Below are positions 15,201-26,754 of a DNA stretch of 64,000 nucleotides, piece by piece (the stretch's first letter is position 1; each line of letters opens with the position of its first letter). The stretch spans positions 7,949,127-8,013,126 of the forward strand of contig CM041092.1 in NCBI GenBank assembly GCA_023079485.1, given 5' to 3'. The DNA comes from Archilochus colubris. Its lineage: Eukaryota; Chordata; Aves; Apodiformes; Trochilidae. The notes under the pieces are model-generated. The model was not told where the DNA came from, did not search any database, and saw only the letters and a program-made list of their open reading frames with translations. The translations under genes were made by a program, and so were the position numbers.

Positions 15201-15750
15201 TAAGTTGAAAGCTTGTATTTCAGTCTCTGCAGCCCCTTGAAACTTGACATATTGTAAATATTACCATGCATTTCAAAGCTCTTGAAAGCTACCATTTATT
15301 ATGGTGAGATTAAAGGACTGAGAGCATCAGTCTAGTAAATCTCATACAAATCTATCTTGAGTGGATCCCTCAAACATGTTGAGTAGGATACTAAAGGTAG
15401 ATATAAATCTATACATACAGGAGTACCAATCTTTATTCCTCTGCTGGAGTTAACCTGAGTATTTTAATGATAAATAGGATAGGAAGCACAGTTGGAATGT
15501 GTATAAGCAAAATCCTGACAAGTGACTACTGCTGTGATAACTTGAATTTTTATTTCCCCATCTTAAGTGACCTTTACAGGCTTATTTCCCAGAGGATCTG
15601 TGTTTTACAGTTTGATGTGAACCACTTCAGCTGTAGCATATGCTGGTGAAGTTGTGACCTGCTGCATGCTGTGTTTCTTCATTCAAAGGGGATGTGCCTT
15701 CTGGGTGCCTTCCTCATCTTCTTGCTGGATTCACTGAGGAGCTTGTAGAG
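3254..15750. other. Long AT-rich unique region, no gene seen
   Basis: Both strands carry only short chance reading frames. Minor items are an 18-base T run near 5608-5625, a short GGATGTAAA-like triplet repeat at 6923-6950, a locally GC-richer stretch at 9370-9650 with no recognisable element, and a T run near 12311-12325. No CR1 tail, LTR, tRNA or CRISPR-like spacing was found. Very old, unrecognisable repeats may be present. Confidence 0.55.
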
Positions 15751-15822
15751 AGAATCACAGGATGTCAGGGTTTGAAGATAATCCAGTCCAAACCCCCTGC
15801 CAGTGCAGGTTTACCTAGACCA
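15751..15822 (-). mobile_element. Eroded CR1 LINE 3'-end fragment
   Basis: The + strand reads as the reverse complement of a CR1 tail: an AATCACAG-type start, then a decayed form of the conserved 'gggttggaagggacc...atcatccagtccaaacccc' segment, then 'ctgccagtgcaggtttacctag'. The element therefore lies on the minus strand with its 3' end at the low coordinate. Only about 70 bp remain, and several bases of the tail core are lost, so this is an old, strongly 5'-truncated insertion with no coding content. Confidence 0.75.
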
Positions 15823-15872
15823 GTTTGCTGTTGTTGGGAAAACTGATTTACTTCTCCCTTGCTGCCCAAATC

Positions 15873-15920
15873 CTGGGGTTTTTTGGGTTTTCTTTTGTTT
15901 TTTGTTTTTGCTTTTTTCTT
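15873..15920. repeat. T/G-rich low-complexity tract
   Basis: A run of T blocks split by G (GGGG, then T6, GGG, T4, C, T4, G) with almost no A. It lies about 50 bp beyond the eroded CR1 tail. This is simple sequence with no other recognisable content. Confidence 0.85.
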
Positions 15921-16204
15921 CTGATGTAGCATTTTGTACACCCAGACTGAGAATTTCAGTGACTGAAGGATATCTGCCTTTCCTTTTGTGTAGCCTAATT
16001 TATCCCTTTCAATTTCAGAGTCAGTGTGTGGCCCAAGCACTTGAAAGCTATTTAGAAGCAAGAATACTGAAACATAGTGTTTTGTGTTTCTGTCAGAATA
16101 TTTGTAATTAGTCACATGGATTCCCATGAACATCAAGGCCAGTCTTCAGGATTTGAGGAGGGGACTTCAGAGTTCACTGTAATGGTTTCATTTCATTTTC
16201 ACAG

Positions 16205-16240
16205 TTTTTTTTTTGTTTGTTTGTTTTGTTTTTTTTTTTT
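16205..16240. repeat. Poly-T / TTTG tract
   Basis: T10, then GTTT-type repeats, then G and T12. This is a simple T-rich tract on the + strand. Confidence 0.9.
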
Positions 16241-19200
16241 AATTTATTGGCTCATTATTTTAGGCTGATCAGTAGTATTTTAGCTGAAAAGTACAGCTAA
16301 GGGGAATAGCTTGCATTTTCTTGGAGCAGTGTTGTATATATGGAGCAGCTTAGGTGACCAGGAATTAAATAATGTAACAGAGAAGTCAGGGAAGAAGTAA
16401 GAGTCATTCTCAAACTTCTTCTCATCTTGAGAGGTGGTTTGTGAAGGTGCTTGGAGATCATGAATGATTAACTACTATATTATAGTTAAATCTAGGTATT
16501 ATATTTTCAGAGTAGAGGTACTTTCGTCACACTTACAGCTTGTGCTGCTAGGAAACTCACAGAATGTCAGCACGGGGCTGGCCATGGTGTGAAGTAGAAG
16601 GAGTGCAGGTGAATTATTGGGCTCCATTCCAGCCTCTGGCTGAGCAGCTGAGATGGTGCAGGTTTTGATATATTTTTGAAATAGGTTGCTGTATCTCACA
16701 TATCTTATGCTTTTTCATAGTTTTCTCAATGTTGGTTGTGGGCAGAGAGCTCCTGGAGCAGTGATGAGTGCTCCTGATGGGCAAAGTGAAGACTGTAAAA
16801 CAGCCTGGCAGTCATGGTGCATCCTCCCTTGTTGCTCAGCCCTACTGAGATGAGTTCCTCATCTTGGGCAGAGCATTTGGTTGCTGTTGCAGAAAGGTGT
16901 TCTCACAGGTAACAGCTGAAAAAACAGCAACACATCTATAACTTCATGTTATATTGGATTATTATAGGGTCATTTTTCCACCTGTGGATTGGGCTACGAT
17001 GTCTCGAGTCCTTTTGGGTTCTTTCCCATCGTGGCTGTGCTGGGGAGAGGCAAAACCAGAGGGCTGGTGCTGCCCCATCTCTCTGGGAAAGGGCATGACT
17101 GGCTGCTGAGCCTCTGTCAAAGGCAGGAATAATAGCTGTGAGGCTGGAAAGCATTATTTGTATCGTTGAGAATGGAGGAATTAAGGCTAATGATAGGGAG
17201 AGACCTCCAGCACAGATTTGTTCAGCTAACTTGAGCACTCCTCTTTTTTTCCAAGTGTAATCAATTATTGATTTAATTAATAGATACCTAGAGCATTGAT
17301 TTTCTTCGTTTAAATGTAATCTGAAAGCTCAAATACAATGTAGAGCACTTGTCAAAAAACCCTTCAATTTGTTGTACTAAACTGTTTAGTTCAATAGTCT
17401 GACTTCTGACATTGATCACAGCAAATTATTTCACACAGATGTATGGAAGATATATGGGTTTTGGAGAAATGGCCAATTTGCTTGTGTGTGCATCACCTTA
17501 GCATCTGTAAGGTGAATCAAGACTTGTGATACCAAGATGACTCTCCCACTCCTTTCTAATCCATAACTTCAGGTAATTCTGTGCTTTTGCAGTGCATTAT
17601 AAAAAATTAAATGTGAAAGACAGTCTTGGCTACAGTTGAAGTAAGATCAAAACCTTTATTTTTTTTCAGTAATACTTAAGGTTAGTAATACTTTAGGTTT
17701 TTTGTTCTGAATGAGAATATAAAGCTTCCCCTCAATGAAAACATGAGATGTATTCATAAACAATGAAATGGAATACATCTACACTTCTGTCTCAAGATGT
17801 TTCCAAATGCTAAGAATTAATACAGTTTAATCTTCAGATGTAATTTAATGATAAAGCAGCTGCCTGTGGTGCACTCTTCTTGTGAGTGTAAGTGTATATG
17901 ACGGCATGATTTTCAAGAACCCAGTACTAGATTTGCTATATTTCTCATTTTTGAGATGTTCATCTGCTGATTTTAATGTGTCAGAGTAATGTATTCTTGA
18001 CCAATACTCTCTATCTATGACTCTCACCAGTCAACACTGGTAAGAAAATGTCAACTCCTTAAAAGCAATGCACTTTGGAGTAGCTGTGCTGCTTCCAGTG
18101 ATGTGATGGAATGGAAGATGTTTGTTGCTTGTTGCTGCAAAACTGGAGAATTGAGACTGAGGTGGTATAGATTCAAAGCAGAAGTCCTTTTAGGTAGCTG
18201 CAAACAAGTACCTGGGAATTGGAACACCACAAAATTTGAGCCAATGATACCACCCTCTGATGTGCCAGTACCCACAGGAACTGATGGCCCTGCCTGTGCT
18301 GGTCTAACATGCTCTTTGTGTATTGCCATAGTGGAACAAAATGCTAATTTTTGCATATATACATGTGAGCTATTTGCATGAGACAGGCTGGAAGCTCATC
18401 CTTAGAGGCTGATTTTTCTGGTGGCAGAGGTGTAGCACACAGTGCCATTTGCAAGAATCTTTCCAATATTGTACAGTAATAGCAATTAGAAATGGGGAAG
18501 ACTTTATTATTATGTCATCAATTTATTATCATAAAATATCTTCTGTTATTTCTACTATTGTAGTGTCTTTCACAGGGATAGAAAACTGCTTCAGTTACTT
18601 ATTAAGTAAGGTCACTTTGGGTTACATTTTATGTATTTCTCAAAATTTAAAAAAGGGTTGTTCTCAGCTTCCATTTGCATCACTTATTCAAGGGTACAGC
18701 TCTAGTGTGTAACTGGAAGCCAACAAATCCTGTTCTTTTGCAGTGCTGTTCTGATCAAAACTGCTTAAATTGTGGCACATATTTAAAAATGTATGAAGAC
18801 ACATCTAAGCATGTAATAAGTGTAAAAATAAGTTAGTAAAATATTTTAAAATGTTAAAAGAGTGTCTAAAACACATAACACTTGCTTTTTCCTGAAATTA
18901 TGATGTTGGTATGTAGTAAATTCACAGTTGTTCTACCAAATAATTTCTGTCTTGTTTATGTCTTGAGTTATAAACCTGCAGATATATGTGGGATGCACTT
19001 AGTTTTTAATCCTATTCATGTGAATCCATTGCCCCATTAAACAGGAAAAATTATCCAAATTATCCCTTTTTAAGCGAAACCACATTCTTTGATGCTCATG
19101 TCCTATATACTGAGTGCATTTAGGCTAGAAAAAACATTTTCACCATGCTCTTTCTTTACATGGTGCTATGCTGTGGTGCTGAGATGACTCTGTGCTAACA

Positions 19201-21031
19201 AAGAAATGAAAGGAAGTAAGAACTGGCAAGGAGCATTTCTGAGTGATTTGAGATGCAGTTCCTCCTTATGCATTCTTTCTGCACCACTGTCTTGTCCAGT
19301 CATGCTTTGCTTCTTACAGAGCTTTAAACTCTTGGGGAAGACAACCATCTGCCTCTTTTTGGAAAATACTTAGTACAGCAGGGTCTCCAGGTAACTAATG
19401 GATACCTTCTCCCTTCTCAGCCAAAGCTGTCATCCTTGTTTGCCTGTTCTGGTTCAGCTGGCAGTGTGGGAGATGTCAGGGGAATGGGAAGAAATTTAGC
19501 ACTCGTGTTTGGAGGTGGATTCCAGGCTGCAGTAGTGCAAGAATCTGACTCTGGGACTTGAAGAAGGCAATAGCCAACGTCAGACTTGCTCATGCACTCA
19601 CTCAGCCATGACTGCCAGTGGAAAACCAGAATTTAAGCCTGGTCTCATATTCTCTGGGAAGTATTTTTAGGTGCTTATGCAGTGATTTCTGTTTCTTTTA
19701 TTCTCATTGACATTTATAGGAATTTAATGCTAAATTTATGCACTTTTTAAAAAATGTTAAGTGCTACTTATTTAGCACATAAACTGGAAATGAAATACTG
19801 AAGACTTTTAAGAATCCACATTTTCAGTACTGCAGGTTGAGTCAATGGATGAAGCATGAGAAGGGTCTTTGATGTGGTCGAATGGGTTTAACAAAGAAGC
19901 TTTGTTACTTGCTAAGATCTGAAAGTGTGTGTCACTTGGGCCACAAGATTTTATAGCAGCAAGCACAAGGATGCTGAGCAGTAAAAATGCTGCACACTCA
20001 GAATTAATTCAGTAAACAGAGGAAGAATTTTCAGTCACTTTAATGACTATAATAGAGAGGAAATGGAGTATGGCTGAAGGCTAAAATGCTGTCTGGTGAT
20101 TGGGATTCAGTCCTCTATCCTGAGTGATATTGAAATAAATTTTTGTCTCTTTCTATTCCAGGAGACCATAGATGTGACTCATATCCATGAATAGTGAAGT
20201 GAAAAGCATGAATTAGAGGTCTTAAAGATTTAGGTTTAAAACACTAACTTGAAAGACCCTTTCTTTTAAACTCTTCAGTGATTATGTAATCATTGTTCAT
20301 TTGACTAATATGTGCCTAAACTTAAGGCAGCTGTGCTTCTGGTTTTTAGTGTCATGAGAATTTCTTGTTTATGTGCTTTGATTCTAGTCATGTTGGGGAC
20401 AAGTGAGAATTTTCACGTATTTGAACTCTTAAGTTTCAATATCAAAGTTATGGAAAATTGTGGAGTTTGCCTCAAAATTCTTGTAAATGAAAATTATCCC
20501 TCCACTTCTGGAAAGTCCTATAAACTCCATATTATTCACATCTTCTTGAATTGCCTGCCAACCACAGTTTAAACAGCCTTTGTCTTCATCAGGAATCCAA
20601 CCTGTCAGTGGAATGAGCTGTCTCAAATGAGGCATTTCACTTTTCACTAATGCCCGCTCTTCTTCCTTACACAAATATCCTTGTGTCCAGATTATCACCT
20701 AGCCATGAGGATGAGGTAGTGAACCATAAACACGCTTTGTAGTCTGTTTCATTTAACTGGTAATACAATGCTGAAGTATTTTACCATTACATGATACCCA
20801 AGGGATTGCATTTTCATTTCTGACTCTCTAGCACTGGTCCCAATGCAATTGATGTTTGGGGGTTTGATTTGTTTGCTTTTATTCAGTTTGCCAGCTAAAA
20901 ACCCATCTCTGGTTAAGGTACTATGGGCAGCTTTAAGAGGTTTGCACTATGGTCTACATAGGTAGTTTGACCCCTTTGCAATGGCTGATTAGTCTCCTAT
21001 TAGTAGATTCCTGGTTTTTTTTTATTAAGAT

Positions 21032-21138
21032 AGCTTCCTGATAAAGCTTTCCAGATGTGGCTTCCTAATGTTTGCTTTAATTACCCTCAAGACAGAACTT
21101 TCTGATTGAGCTTCTCAGATGTGGTTTCCTAGTTGTTT
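21032..21138. repeat. Degenerate tandem duplication, about 64-bp period
   Basis: A 42-base segment at 21032-21073 (AGCTTCCTGATAAAGC, then CAGATGTGGCTTCCTA) recurs at 21096-21138 (AACTTTCTGATTGAGC, then CAGATGTGGTTTCCTA) with roughly three quarters of positions identical. The spacer between the copies does not obviously repeat. It is an old local duplication, or two units of a decayed satellite. Confidence 0.7.
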
Positions 21139-21387
21139 TTCCTGGATCAAACGTGATGTATGCAACACTAGGGTTGCTTCAATGGATCAGGCATACATTT
21201 TTGCTTTAATTTCTTTAGGAGTCAGTTTACACTGCCATGATTCATTAAAGTAGCAAATATATAAAATATTTTGTAAGTAGTTTAGTAATATCCAGATAAT
21301 CATGGAATTCTTTCTAATTTTAGCAAATTTTTTACTTAGGTTCATTAATTCTCTTTGGGTTAGAACAATGAGAATGCATATTCTTGC

Positions 21388-21407
21388 TGTAATGTTATAA
21401 CATTACA
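21388..21407. repeat. Perfect 20-bp palindrome
   Basis: TGTAATGTTATAACATTACA equals its own reverse complement over all 20 bases with no loop; the next bases outward do not pair. It could form a short cruciform or bind a dimeric protein, but no function can be assigned. Confidence 0.95.
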
Positions 21408-23238
21408 AAAGCCTACAAAATAAGGTCATGATATTAATTACTGAGGAATGTCTTTATTTCCTGTCAGAAGGTCAGAGTTCCAGATGTTAACTCTGGTTAA
21501 CCTGGCCAGAATCTGTAGATAAAATTTAGTTTTTGCAAATTTTTCCATGATGTCAGATGAAAAAAATACAATATGGGCAAAAGTGTTAGAAATCTCAGAA
21601 TGAAACGTCTATCCATATAGAAACAGTTAATAAGTAGTTAATGTAATAAACTATTACTCAGATGTTCCTGCTTTTGTCAGCCTAGTAAAATTTATCTTTT
21701 GCAAATGTGTAATTCATTATGTCTCCAAAAATACATTATCCTTTGTGTCCCTTGTGAGGTAGGGAATTGCCAGCCCTGGGAACAAGATCCAGGAGAATAT
21801 CACTCTATTACTACTGATTCTGGTGCCAAGAGAAAAAGACAGATTGCTTCAGCTTCATTTTTCTTGCCAGAAGGTCAAGCAAGAAATACATTTTCTTGTT
21901 TATTTTTAGGCTTAAGTTTTGGATGAGGAGTTATTTCATTGCTAAGCACTAATAATAAATAAGCATTGCAGCCTTGATAAATATGCTTAGGACTAAGGAT
22001 CACAGCCAGGAAACTCCTTTCTTTACCAGCAGTGGGTGGAAACACAGCTACAGAGGTAGAACAACTTCTCATGCTGTGGCATGGAGTGTTAAAAAAAAAA
22101 CAACAAAACTCCACAAACCCCAGCATTTGACTGGCCCATATCTGTGGGCACAGCACAGCCTGAATTCATCTCCCCAAATGTTAAGAAGCCACCTGGGGTG
22201 ACTACAGTGGGATGCTCAGCTTTCCTCTGTGTTTGATACCCAGAAATCCATGGCTGAATTGTCATCTAAAAGTGCATTGCTCTCATGGGGGGAGGAAACC
22301 CTGAGCAATTTGCTTCCTAATCTGAGATGTGAGAGGTGAGAGAAACCTGGCCCTTGGTGTCCCATAGCAGTAAAATCCCCTCAGTTGCAGAACACCTTTC
22401 AACAACAGCCTTTTCCCTGTGGTGCTGTCAGGAAAGGACTTACAGGTTGGTGATGTTCTGGGTCATCGGGTTCCCACCTGTGCCAGCCACACTGGTGCCT
22501 TCCTGCTACCATCTGCTGGTTGGAATGGCTCCTGTCTTTCCTCCCCATTCCCAGTTTGCTGCCTGTCCTGCCCAGGAAGCTGTGGGAGCAGCTGTAGCTC
22601 CTCTGTACAGGTGGGATATAATTTCTACCAGAAGAAATCTCTAAAAGTATTTGTTGTGTAATTGCTTCTGTGCTTTGTTTTGTGCTGAGAATGACCCCAG
22701 ACTGCCTTGCTCTAACTATAGTAGAAGTTGATGAAAAACACCTTTTGGCTTCAGTGTTCTCCCTTTTGGTGCCAACTGGATGGTCCTGCTGATTTATTTA
22801 CTCATGATAAGCACTTTGTCCTCCTGTTATTTATAGCTTGTGCTCTGCCTTAAAAGAACAGCTGCTGAAAGATAGGTCTACTCTTCTATCAATATATCAG
22901 GGGAATACATTGTTTAATTCAGCAGGGGAAAGAATTACTAAAGAGCTAGTGATCAGAATCTGATTTAATTTGCTCAATTAGAAAAAAAAAGGGTGTTAAA
23001 AAAAATAGAAATATAATACCGAAAAATTAAGCTTTCAGGAATAAAAAAAACCTTTTTATCATCTTCTCCCTGTTGCTCAAAAAATGAAATAAGATTTAAG
23101 TGGGTACATATTACACAGAAGATCTGAGCAAGAAAAGCTGCTGCTGTGGCCCTGTGGCTGTGAGAAGGGAGCAGCAGGGACAGTCAGGGGGTAGGTCCAG
23201 AATTCATGTAGCACACATTGAACTGCAAAGGTTGCATT

Positions 23239-24837
23239 TCATAGAATCATAGAATTGTCCGGGTTGGAAGGGACCTCAGAGATCATCTAGTCCAACCCTT
23301 AACCCACCGGAGCAGTTGCTAGACCATGGCACTGAGTGCCACATCCAGTCTCTTTTTAAATGTCTCCAGGGACGGAGAATCCACCACCTCCCCGGGCAGT
23401 CCATTCCCCAGCCTAATCACCCTCTCCGTGAAGAAATTCTTTCTAATATCCAACCTAAACCTCCCCTGGCACAACCTAAGACTGTGTCCTCTTGTCTTGT
23501 TGAAGTGCGTCTGTGAAAAGAGTCCAGTTCCCACCTCGCTACAGCCTCCTTTCAGGTAGTTGTAGACAGCAATGAGGTCTCCCCTGAGCCTCCTCTTCTT
23601 CAGGCTGAACAGCCCCAGCTCTCTCAGCCTCTCCTCATAGGGTCTGTGCTCGAGTCCCTTCACCAGCCTGGTTGCCCTCCTTTGGACCTGCTCCAGGACC
23701 TCGATATCCTTCTTAAACTGAGGGGCCCAGAACTGGACACAGTACTCGAGGTGTGGCCTAACCAGCGCTGAGTACAGGGGAAGAATCACCTCCCTGGACC
23801 TGCTGGTGACGCTGTTTTTGATACAGGCCAGGATGCCATTGGCCTTCTTGGCCACCTGGGCACACTGCTGGCTCTTGTTCAGCTTCCTGTCAATCCAGAC
23901 TCCCAGGTCCCTTTCTGCCTGGCTGCTCTCCAGCCACTCTGTCCCCAGCCTGTAGCGCTGCATGGGGTTGGTGTGGCCAAAGTGCAGGACCCGGCACTTG
24001 GCCTTGTTGAACCTCATCCCGTTGGAATCGGCCCAGCTCTCCAGTCTGTCCAGGTCCCTCTGCAGAGCCCTCCTGCCTTCGAGTTGGTCCACACTTCCTC
24101 CCAGCTTGGTGTCATCTGCGAATTTGCTGATGATGGACTCAATCCCTTCGTCTAAGTCGTCGATAAAGATGTTAAACAGAACTGGGCCCAGCACTGATCC
24201 CTGGGGGACACCACTAGTGACCGGCCGCCAACTGGATGCAGCCCCGTTCAGCACCACTCTCTGGGCCCGGCCCTCCAGCCAGTTCCTAACCCAGCACAGG
24301 GTGCTCCTGTCCAAGCTGCGGGCTGACAGCTTTTTCAGGAGGATGCTATGGGGGACGGTGTCAAAGGCTTTGCTGAAATCCAGGTAAACCACATCCACCG
24401 CCTTCCCCTCATCCACCAGTCGGGTCACCTGATCATAAAAGGAGATCAGGTTGGTCAGGCAGGACCTGCCCTTCCTAAACCCGTGCTGGCTGGGTCTGAT
24501 CCCTTGCTCATCCTGCAGGTGCTGTGTGATTGCACTGAGGATGATCTGCTCCATAACCCTGCCAGGCACTGAGGTCAGGCTGACGGGCCTGTAGTTTCCC
24601 GGGTCCTCCTTCCGGCCCTTTTTGTGGATTGGCGTGACATTCGCCAACTTCCAATCATCTGGGATGTCCCAAGTGAGCCAGGACTGTTGGTAGATGATAG
24701 AGAGAGGCTTGGCGAGCTCTTCTGCCAGCTCCCTCATCACTCTTGGGTGGATCCCATCCGGTCCCATAGACTTGTGGGGGTCCAAGCAGCTCAAGAGGTC
24801 ACTGACTGTGTCCTTCAATATTACAGGGGGGCTGTTA
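23239..24837 (-). mobile_element. 5'-truncated CR1 LINE, young and well preserved
   Basis: A non-LTR retrotransposon fragment of about 1.6 kb on the minus strand. Its 3' end lies at 23239, where the + strand shows two copies of the octamer whose sense form is ATTCTATG, the hallmark CR1 terminus. The conserved 3' UTR segment (sense GGGTTGGACTAGATGATCTC) follows, about 80 bp in all, and then the reverse transcriptase frame. The element stops near 24837 within the linker before the RT core, so the endonuclease domain, ORF1 and the promoter are missing; this is the usual result of incomplete reverse transcription. I see no obvious target-site duplication, as expected for CR1. Codon and base use is far more GC-rich than the flanks, and the lack of decay implies recent insertion relative to the other CR1 pieces in this window. 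A T/G-rich tract lies just beyond the 5' end. Confidence 0.97.
23319..24818 (-). CDS. CR1 ORF2 reverse transcriptase, N-terminally truncated
   Basis: An uninterrupted 499-codon frame encodes the RT and C-terminal region of CR1 ORF2, which in life primes reverse transcription of the element RNA at a nicked chromosomal target. Visible motifs, numbered from the frame start, are [11 protein letters not shown] (15-25), VTPIHKKG (61-68) with [12 protein letters not shown] (75-86), motif A LDFSKAFD (146-153, with the first catalytic Asp at 147), motif [15 protein letters not shown] (202-215), and motif C FADD (233-236, with the Asp pair). Downstream are DLGVWID, the WAPQ segment and a C-terminus with the [11 protein letters not shown] motif. 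Full ORF2 proteins of this family are roughly 900 residues or more; the endonuclease half is absent. The first codon is TTG, not ATG, and the frame stays open to about 24848, so there is no real start. It is a dead-on-arrival copy, not an expressed host gene. No stop or frameshift has yet accumulated. Confidence 0.97.
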   Translation of the reverse strand: MKDTVSDLLSCLDPHKSMGPDGIHPRVMRELAEELAKPLSIIYQQSWLTWDIPDDWKLANVTPIHKKGRKEDPGNYRPVSLTSVPGRVMEQIILSAITQHLQDEQGIRPSQHGFRKGRSCLTNLISFYDQVTRLVDEGKAVDVVYLDFSKAFDTVPHSILLKKLSARSLDRSTLCWVRNWLEGRAQRVVLNGAASSWRPVTSGVPQGSVLGPVLFNIFIDDLDEGIESIISKFADDTKLGGSVDQLEGRRALQRDLDRLESWADSNGMRFNKAKCRVLHFGHTNPMQRYRLGTEWLESSQAERDLGVWIDRKLNKSQQCAQVAKKANGILACIKNSVTSRSREVILPLYSALVRPHLEYCVQFWAPQFKKDIEVLEQVQRRATRLVKGLEHRPYEERLRELGLFSLKKRRLRGDLIAVYNYLKGGCSEVGTGLFSQTHFNKTRGHSLRLCQGRFRLDIRKNFFTERVIRLGNGLPGEVVDSPSLETFKKRLDVALSAMV

Positions 24838-25439
24838 TATTTGTGCTATAGTTGTTCTTGGTTGTTGTTATTTTGAATAAAATGGGGGTTTTTTTTGTTT
24901 GTTTTAATCACTCCTACCTTCTTTCTGTGAATAGTAAGAATATATTGGCAGGATTATACTGCTTATATTATACTGATTACTGATAACATACTTCTGGTGA
25001 CATCCAGCAGACGTGTGCCTAACTTCAAGAATATGAATGCTTCCGTTGATTTTCTCTTTTTAGTGCTTTGCTAGATTAACAAATCTACATACTGCTCCAA
25101 ATGTGCCTTATTTTCAAAAGCTGATTTTTTGAGAATTTTTTTTTTTTAGTGTAGATTGACAATTTCTAGTCCTGAAAGTAACAGAAGGTGCAAATTGATA
25201 GCAGTATGGGGTAGGCCTTTTTAATATGAACCCATGTGAACTTGTGCAATGAGCTGTAATATCTGTAGTTCATAACATTTTACTGAGATTATTGGTTGAG
25301 AATAAATTTGAGCCTCTATTTTGGAGAACAGGCACTTAAATTATTCAATGTCTTGCTCCTTATGCATGTTGCATTATGTATAAGTTGGTGTGTACAGGGT
25401 TAAGGTGTGTGAAGGATCCTTGCTATATTCAGCAGCGAT
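24838..25439. other. AT-rich spacer between two CR1 fragments
   Basis: It starts with a T/G-rich tract (about 24844-24906), then AT-rich unique sequence with a T run near 25137-25148. No gene or RNA is seen. Confidence 0.6.
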
Positions 25440-25812
25440 AGAGGCTGAATTCAGTTCTGGGCATTATGTTTCCTGAAAGATACAGGGAAACAGGGAATAC
25501 AGACAGGGATAACAACTGGAAGCCTATGGAAGAACTGCAGGTTCTAAGGAGAGGGAAAGAGTGAAGCAAGACACATGTCAAGTCCTAAGGTATAGAGCAC
25601 AAAGAAGTAGGCTACATACACTGTGGAGTAGATGGGGGGTAATTGGGATTAAATTTAAGTGTGGGAGACTTAGATTTGATGACCTGAAAAACTTTCCGTG
25701 AACACTGAGGGTAGGAAAACATAGAATGGGTTATATGGGGAGGCTATGAAGTCTGTCACTGTGGACTGTCAGAAGTATGGGTATGACAGGAAGGGTTGGA
25801 CTAAGTGACTTT
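25440..25812 (+). mobile_element. Ancient, diverged CR1 LINE 3'-region fragment
   Basis: This piece lies on the + strand, opposite to all the others. In order, it shows landmarks of the CR1 ORF2 C-terminus and 3' UTR: TTCAGTTCTGGGC (about 25453-25465, equivalent to the VQFWAP segment), then TTAGATTTGATGACCTGAAA (the segment equivalent to 'RLDIRKNFF'), a decayed 'gagggt...tgggtt...gggaggctatgaagtct' block equivalent to the [12 protein letters not shown] stretch, and the terminal GGGTTGGACTAAGTGAC followed by a T run. Stops and indels are frequent, so it cannot code. It is much older than the neighbouring minus-strand element. The subfamily cannot be named without alignment. Confidence 0.8.
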
Positions 25813-26732
25813 TTTTTTTTTAGTTGTTTGCAGATACTGAACTGTGAACGTTGTTATTCTGCTATGGGAATGACTTCATTTAGAGTATGACCTTACATAC
25901 AGCACAGAATTAGGGGCCACTGAATTTCACTATCATTTGGTGTATTTGGGTTTCCAAATTCTGTCTCCGCTCTAAGTCCAAAGCTGCCCTTTCTGTACTT
26001 AGTGAGAATGTTGGGAAGAGGAGAGAATTCTGCTGTCAGAATGTGATCCTGCTGAAAAAGAATTTATATTTACTAAGTAATAGCTCAACATCATAAAGTT
26101 ATGTAATAATCTGCAGAAATGTGAATGTTTAACAAAAACACGAATGTGGCCTTCCAAATGTCAGTGAAATGCCAATCCATTCACAAGACCCAAATAGTTT
26201 TTCTTGCAGTTTTGTATCACTTGTGACAATGGCATTGGTGCTGCTGTTTCAGAACATAGCTGTATCTCGTGTCAGGACTCCTGGTATCTCTTAGAACCTG
26301 CAGGTTTTTGAGTGCTCTCATCTCCTGTGCAATTGTGCCACTTTTTAAAACTTGGTCACTAATAGCTCTGCTTCTGGATGGATAAGATGACCACAGTGCC
26401 AGTAAGTGCCATTAATAGGTACTCATATGTCTTAGAAGAACCTGAATAAACCAGACACAGGCAAATCTGGATTTGCTTCAGTGATAATCCATATTTACCC
26501 TTCCTCTGATAGCAATTTCTTAACACTTATTTTGGTTCCATGTGAATATGAAGATGAACTGGGGTTTCACAGACAAGGAGACACTTCATCCCTTTAAGGC
26601 TGAACCCCAAATCTGCCTAAATCCTATAATTTTGAGGCCAGGATTTGCATTGGGTTTCTTAGTAACTAGAAGGCTGGTGGCTTAACATTACTTCAGTCAG
26701 GTCTGTGATAACTTTTGAATATTTATATAATT

Positions 26733-26754
26733 GAACCTTTATATATAAAGGTTC
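26733..26754. repeat. Perfect 22-bp palindrome
   Basis: Left arm GAACCTTTATA and right arm TATAAAGGTTC are exact reverse complements with no loop. The centre is an alternating TA run, which favours cruciform extrusion. No terminal inverted repeat pair or target duplication places it in a transposon. Confidence 0.95.

Larger units (their letters stand above)
16241..23238. other. AT-rich unique region, no gene seen
   Basis: No defensible exon was found. The GC-richer stretch at 22336-22700 has overlapping open frames of 80-102 codons, but they match no family I know and have no supporting splice context. The region contains the tandem duplication at 21032-21138 and the palindrome at 21388-21407, both listed separately. 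Confidence 0.55.

Noticed and set aside
22336..22700. Overlapping 80-102-codon frames in a GC-richer patch
   Set aside because: Two frames are open at once and neither matches a family. GC-richness alone lengthens frames.
23326..24876. Several 60-141-codon + strand frames across the CR1 element
   Set aside because: These are antisense shadows of the minus-strand RT frame.
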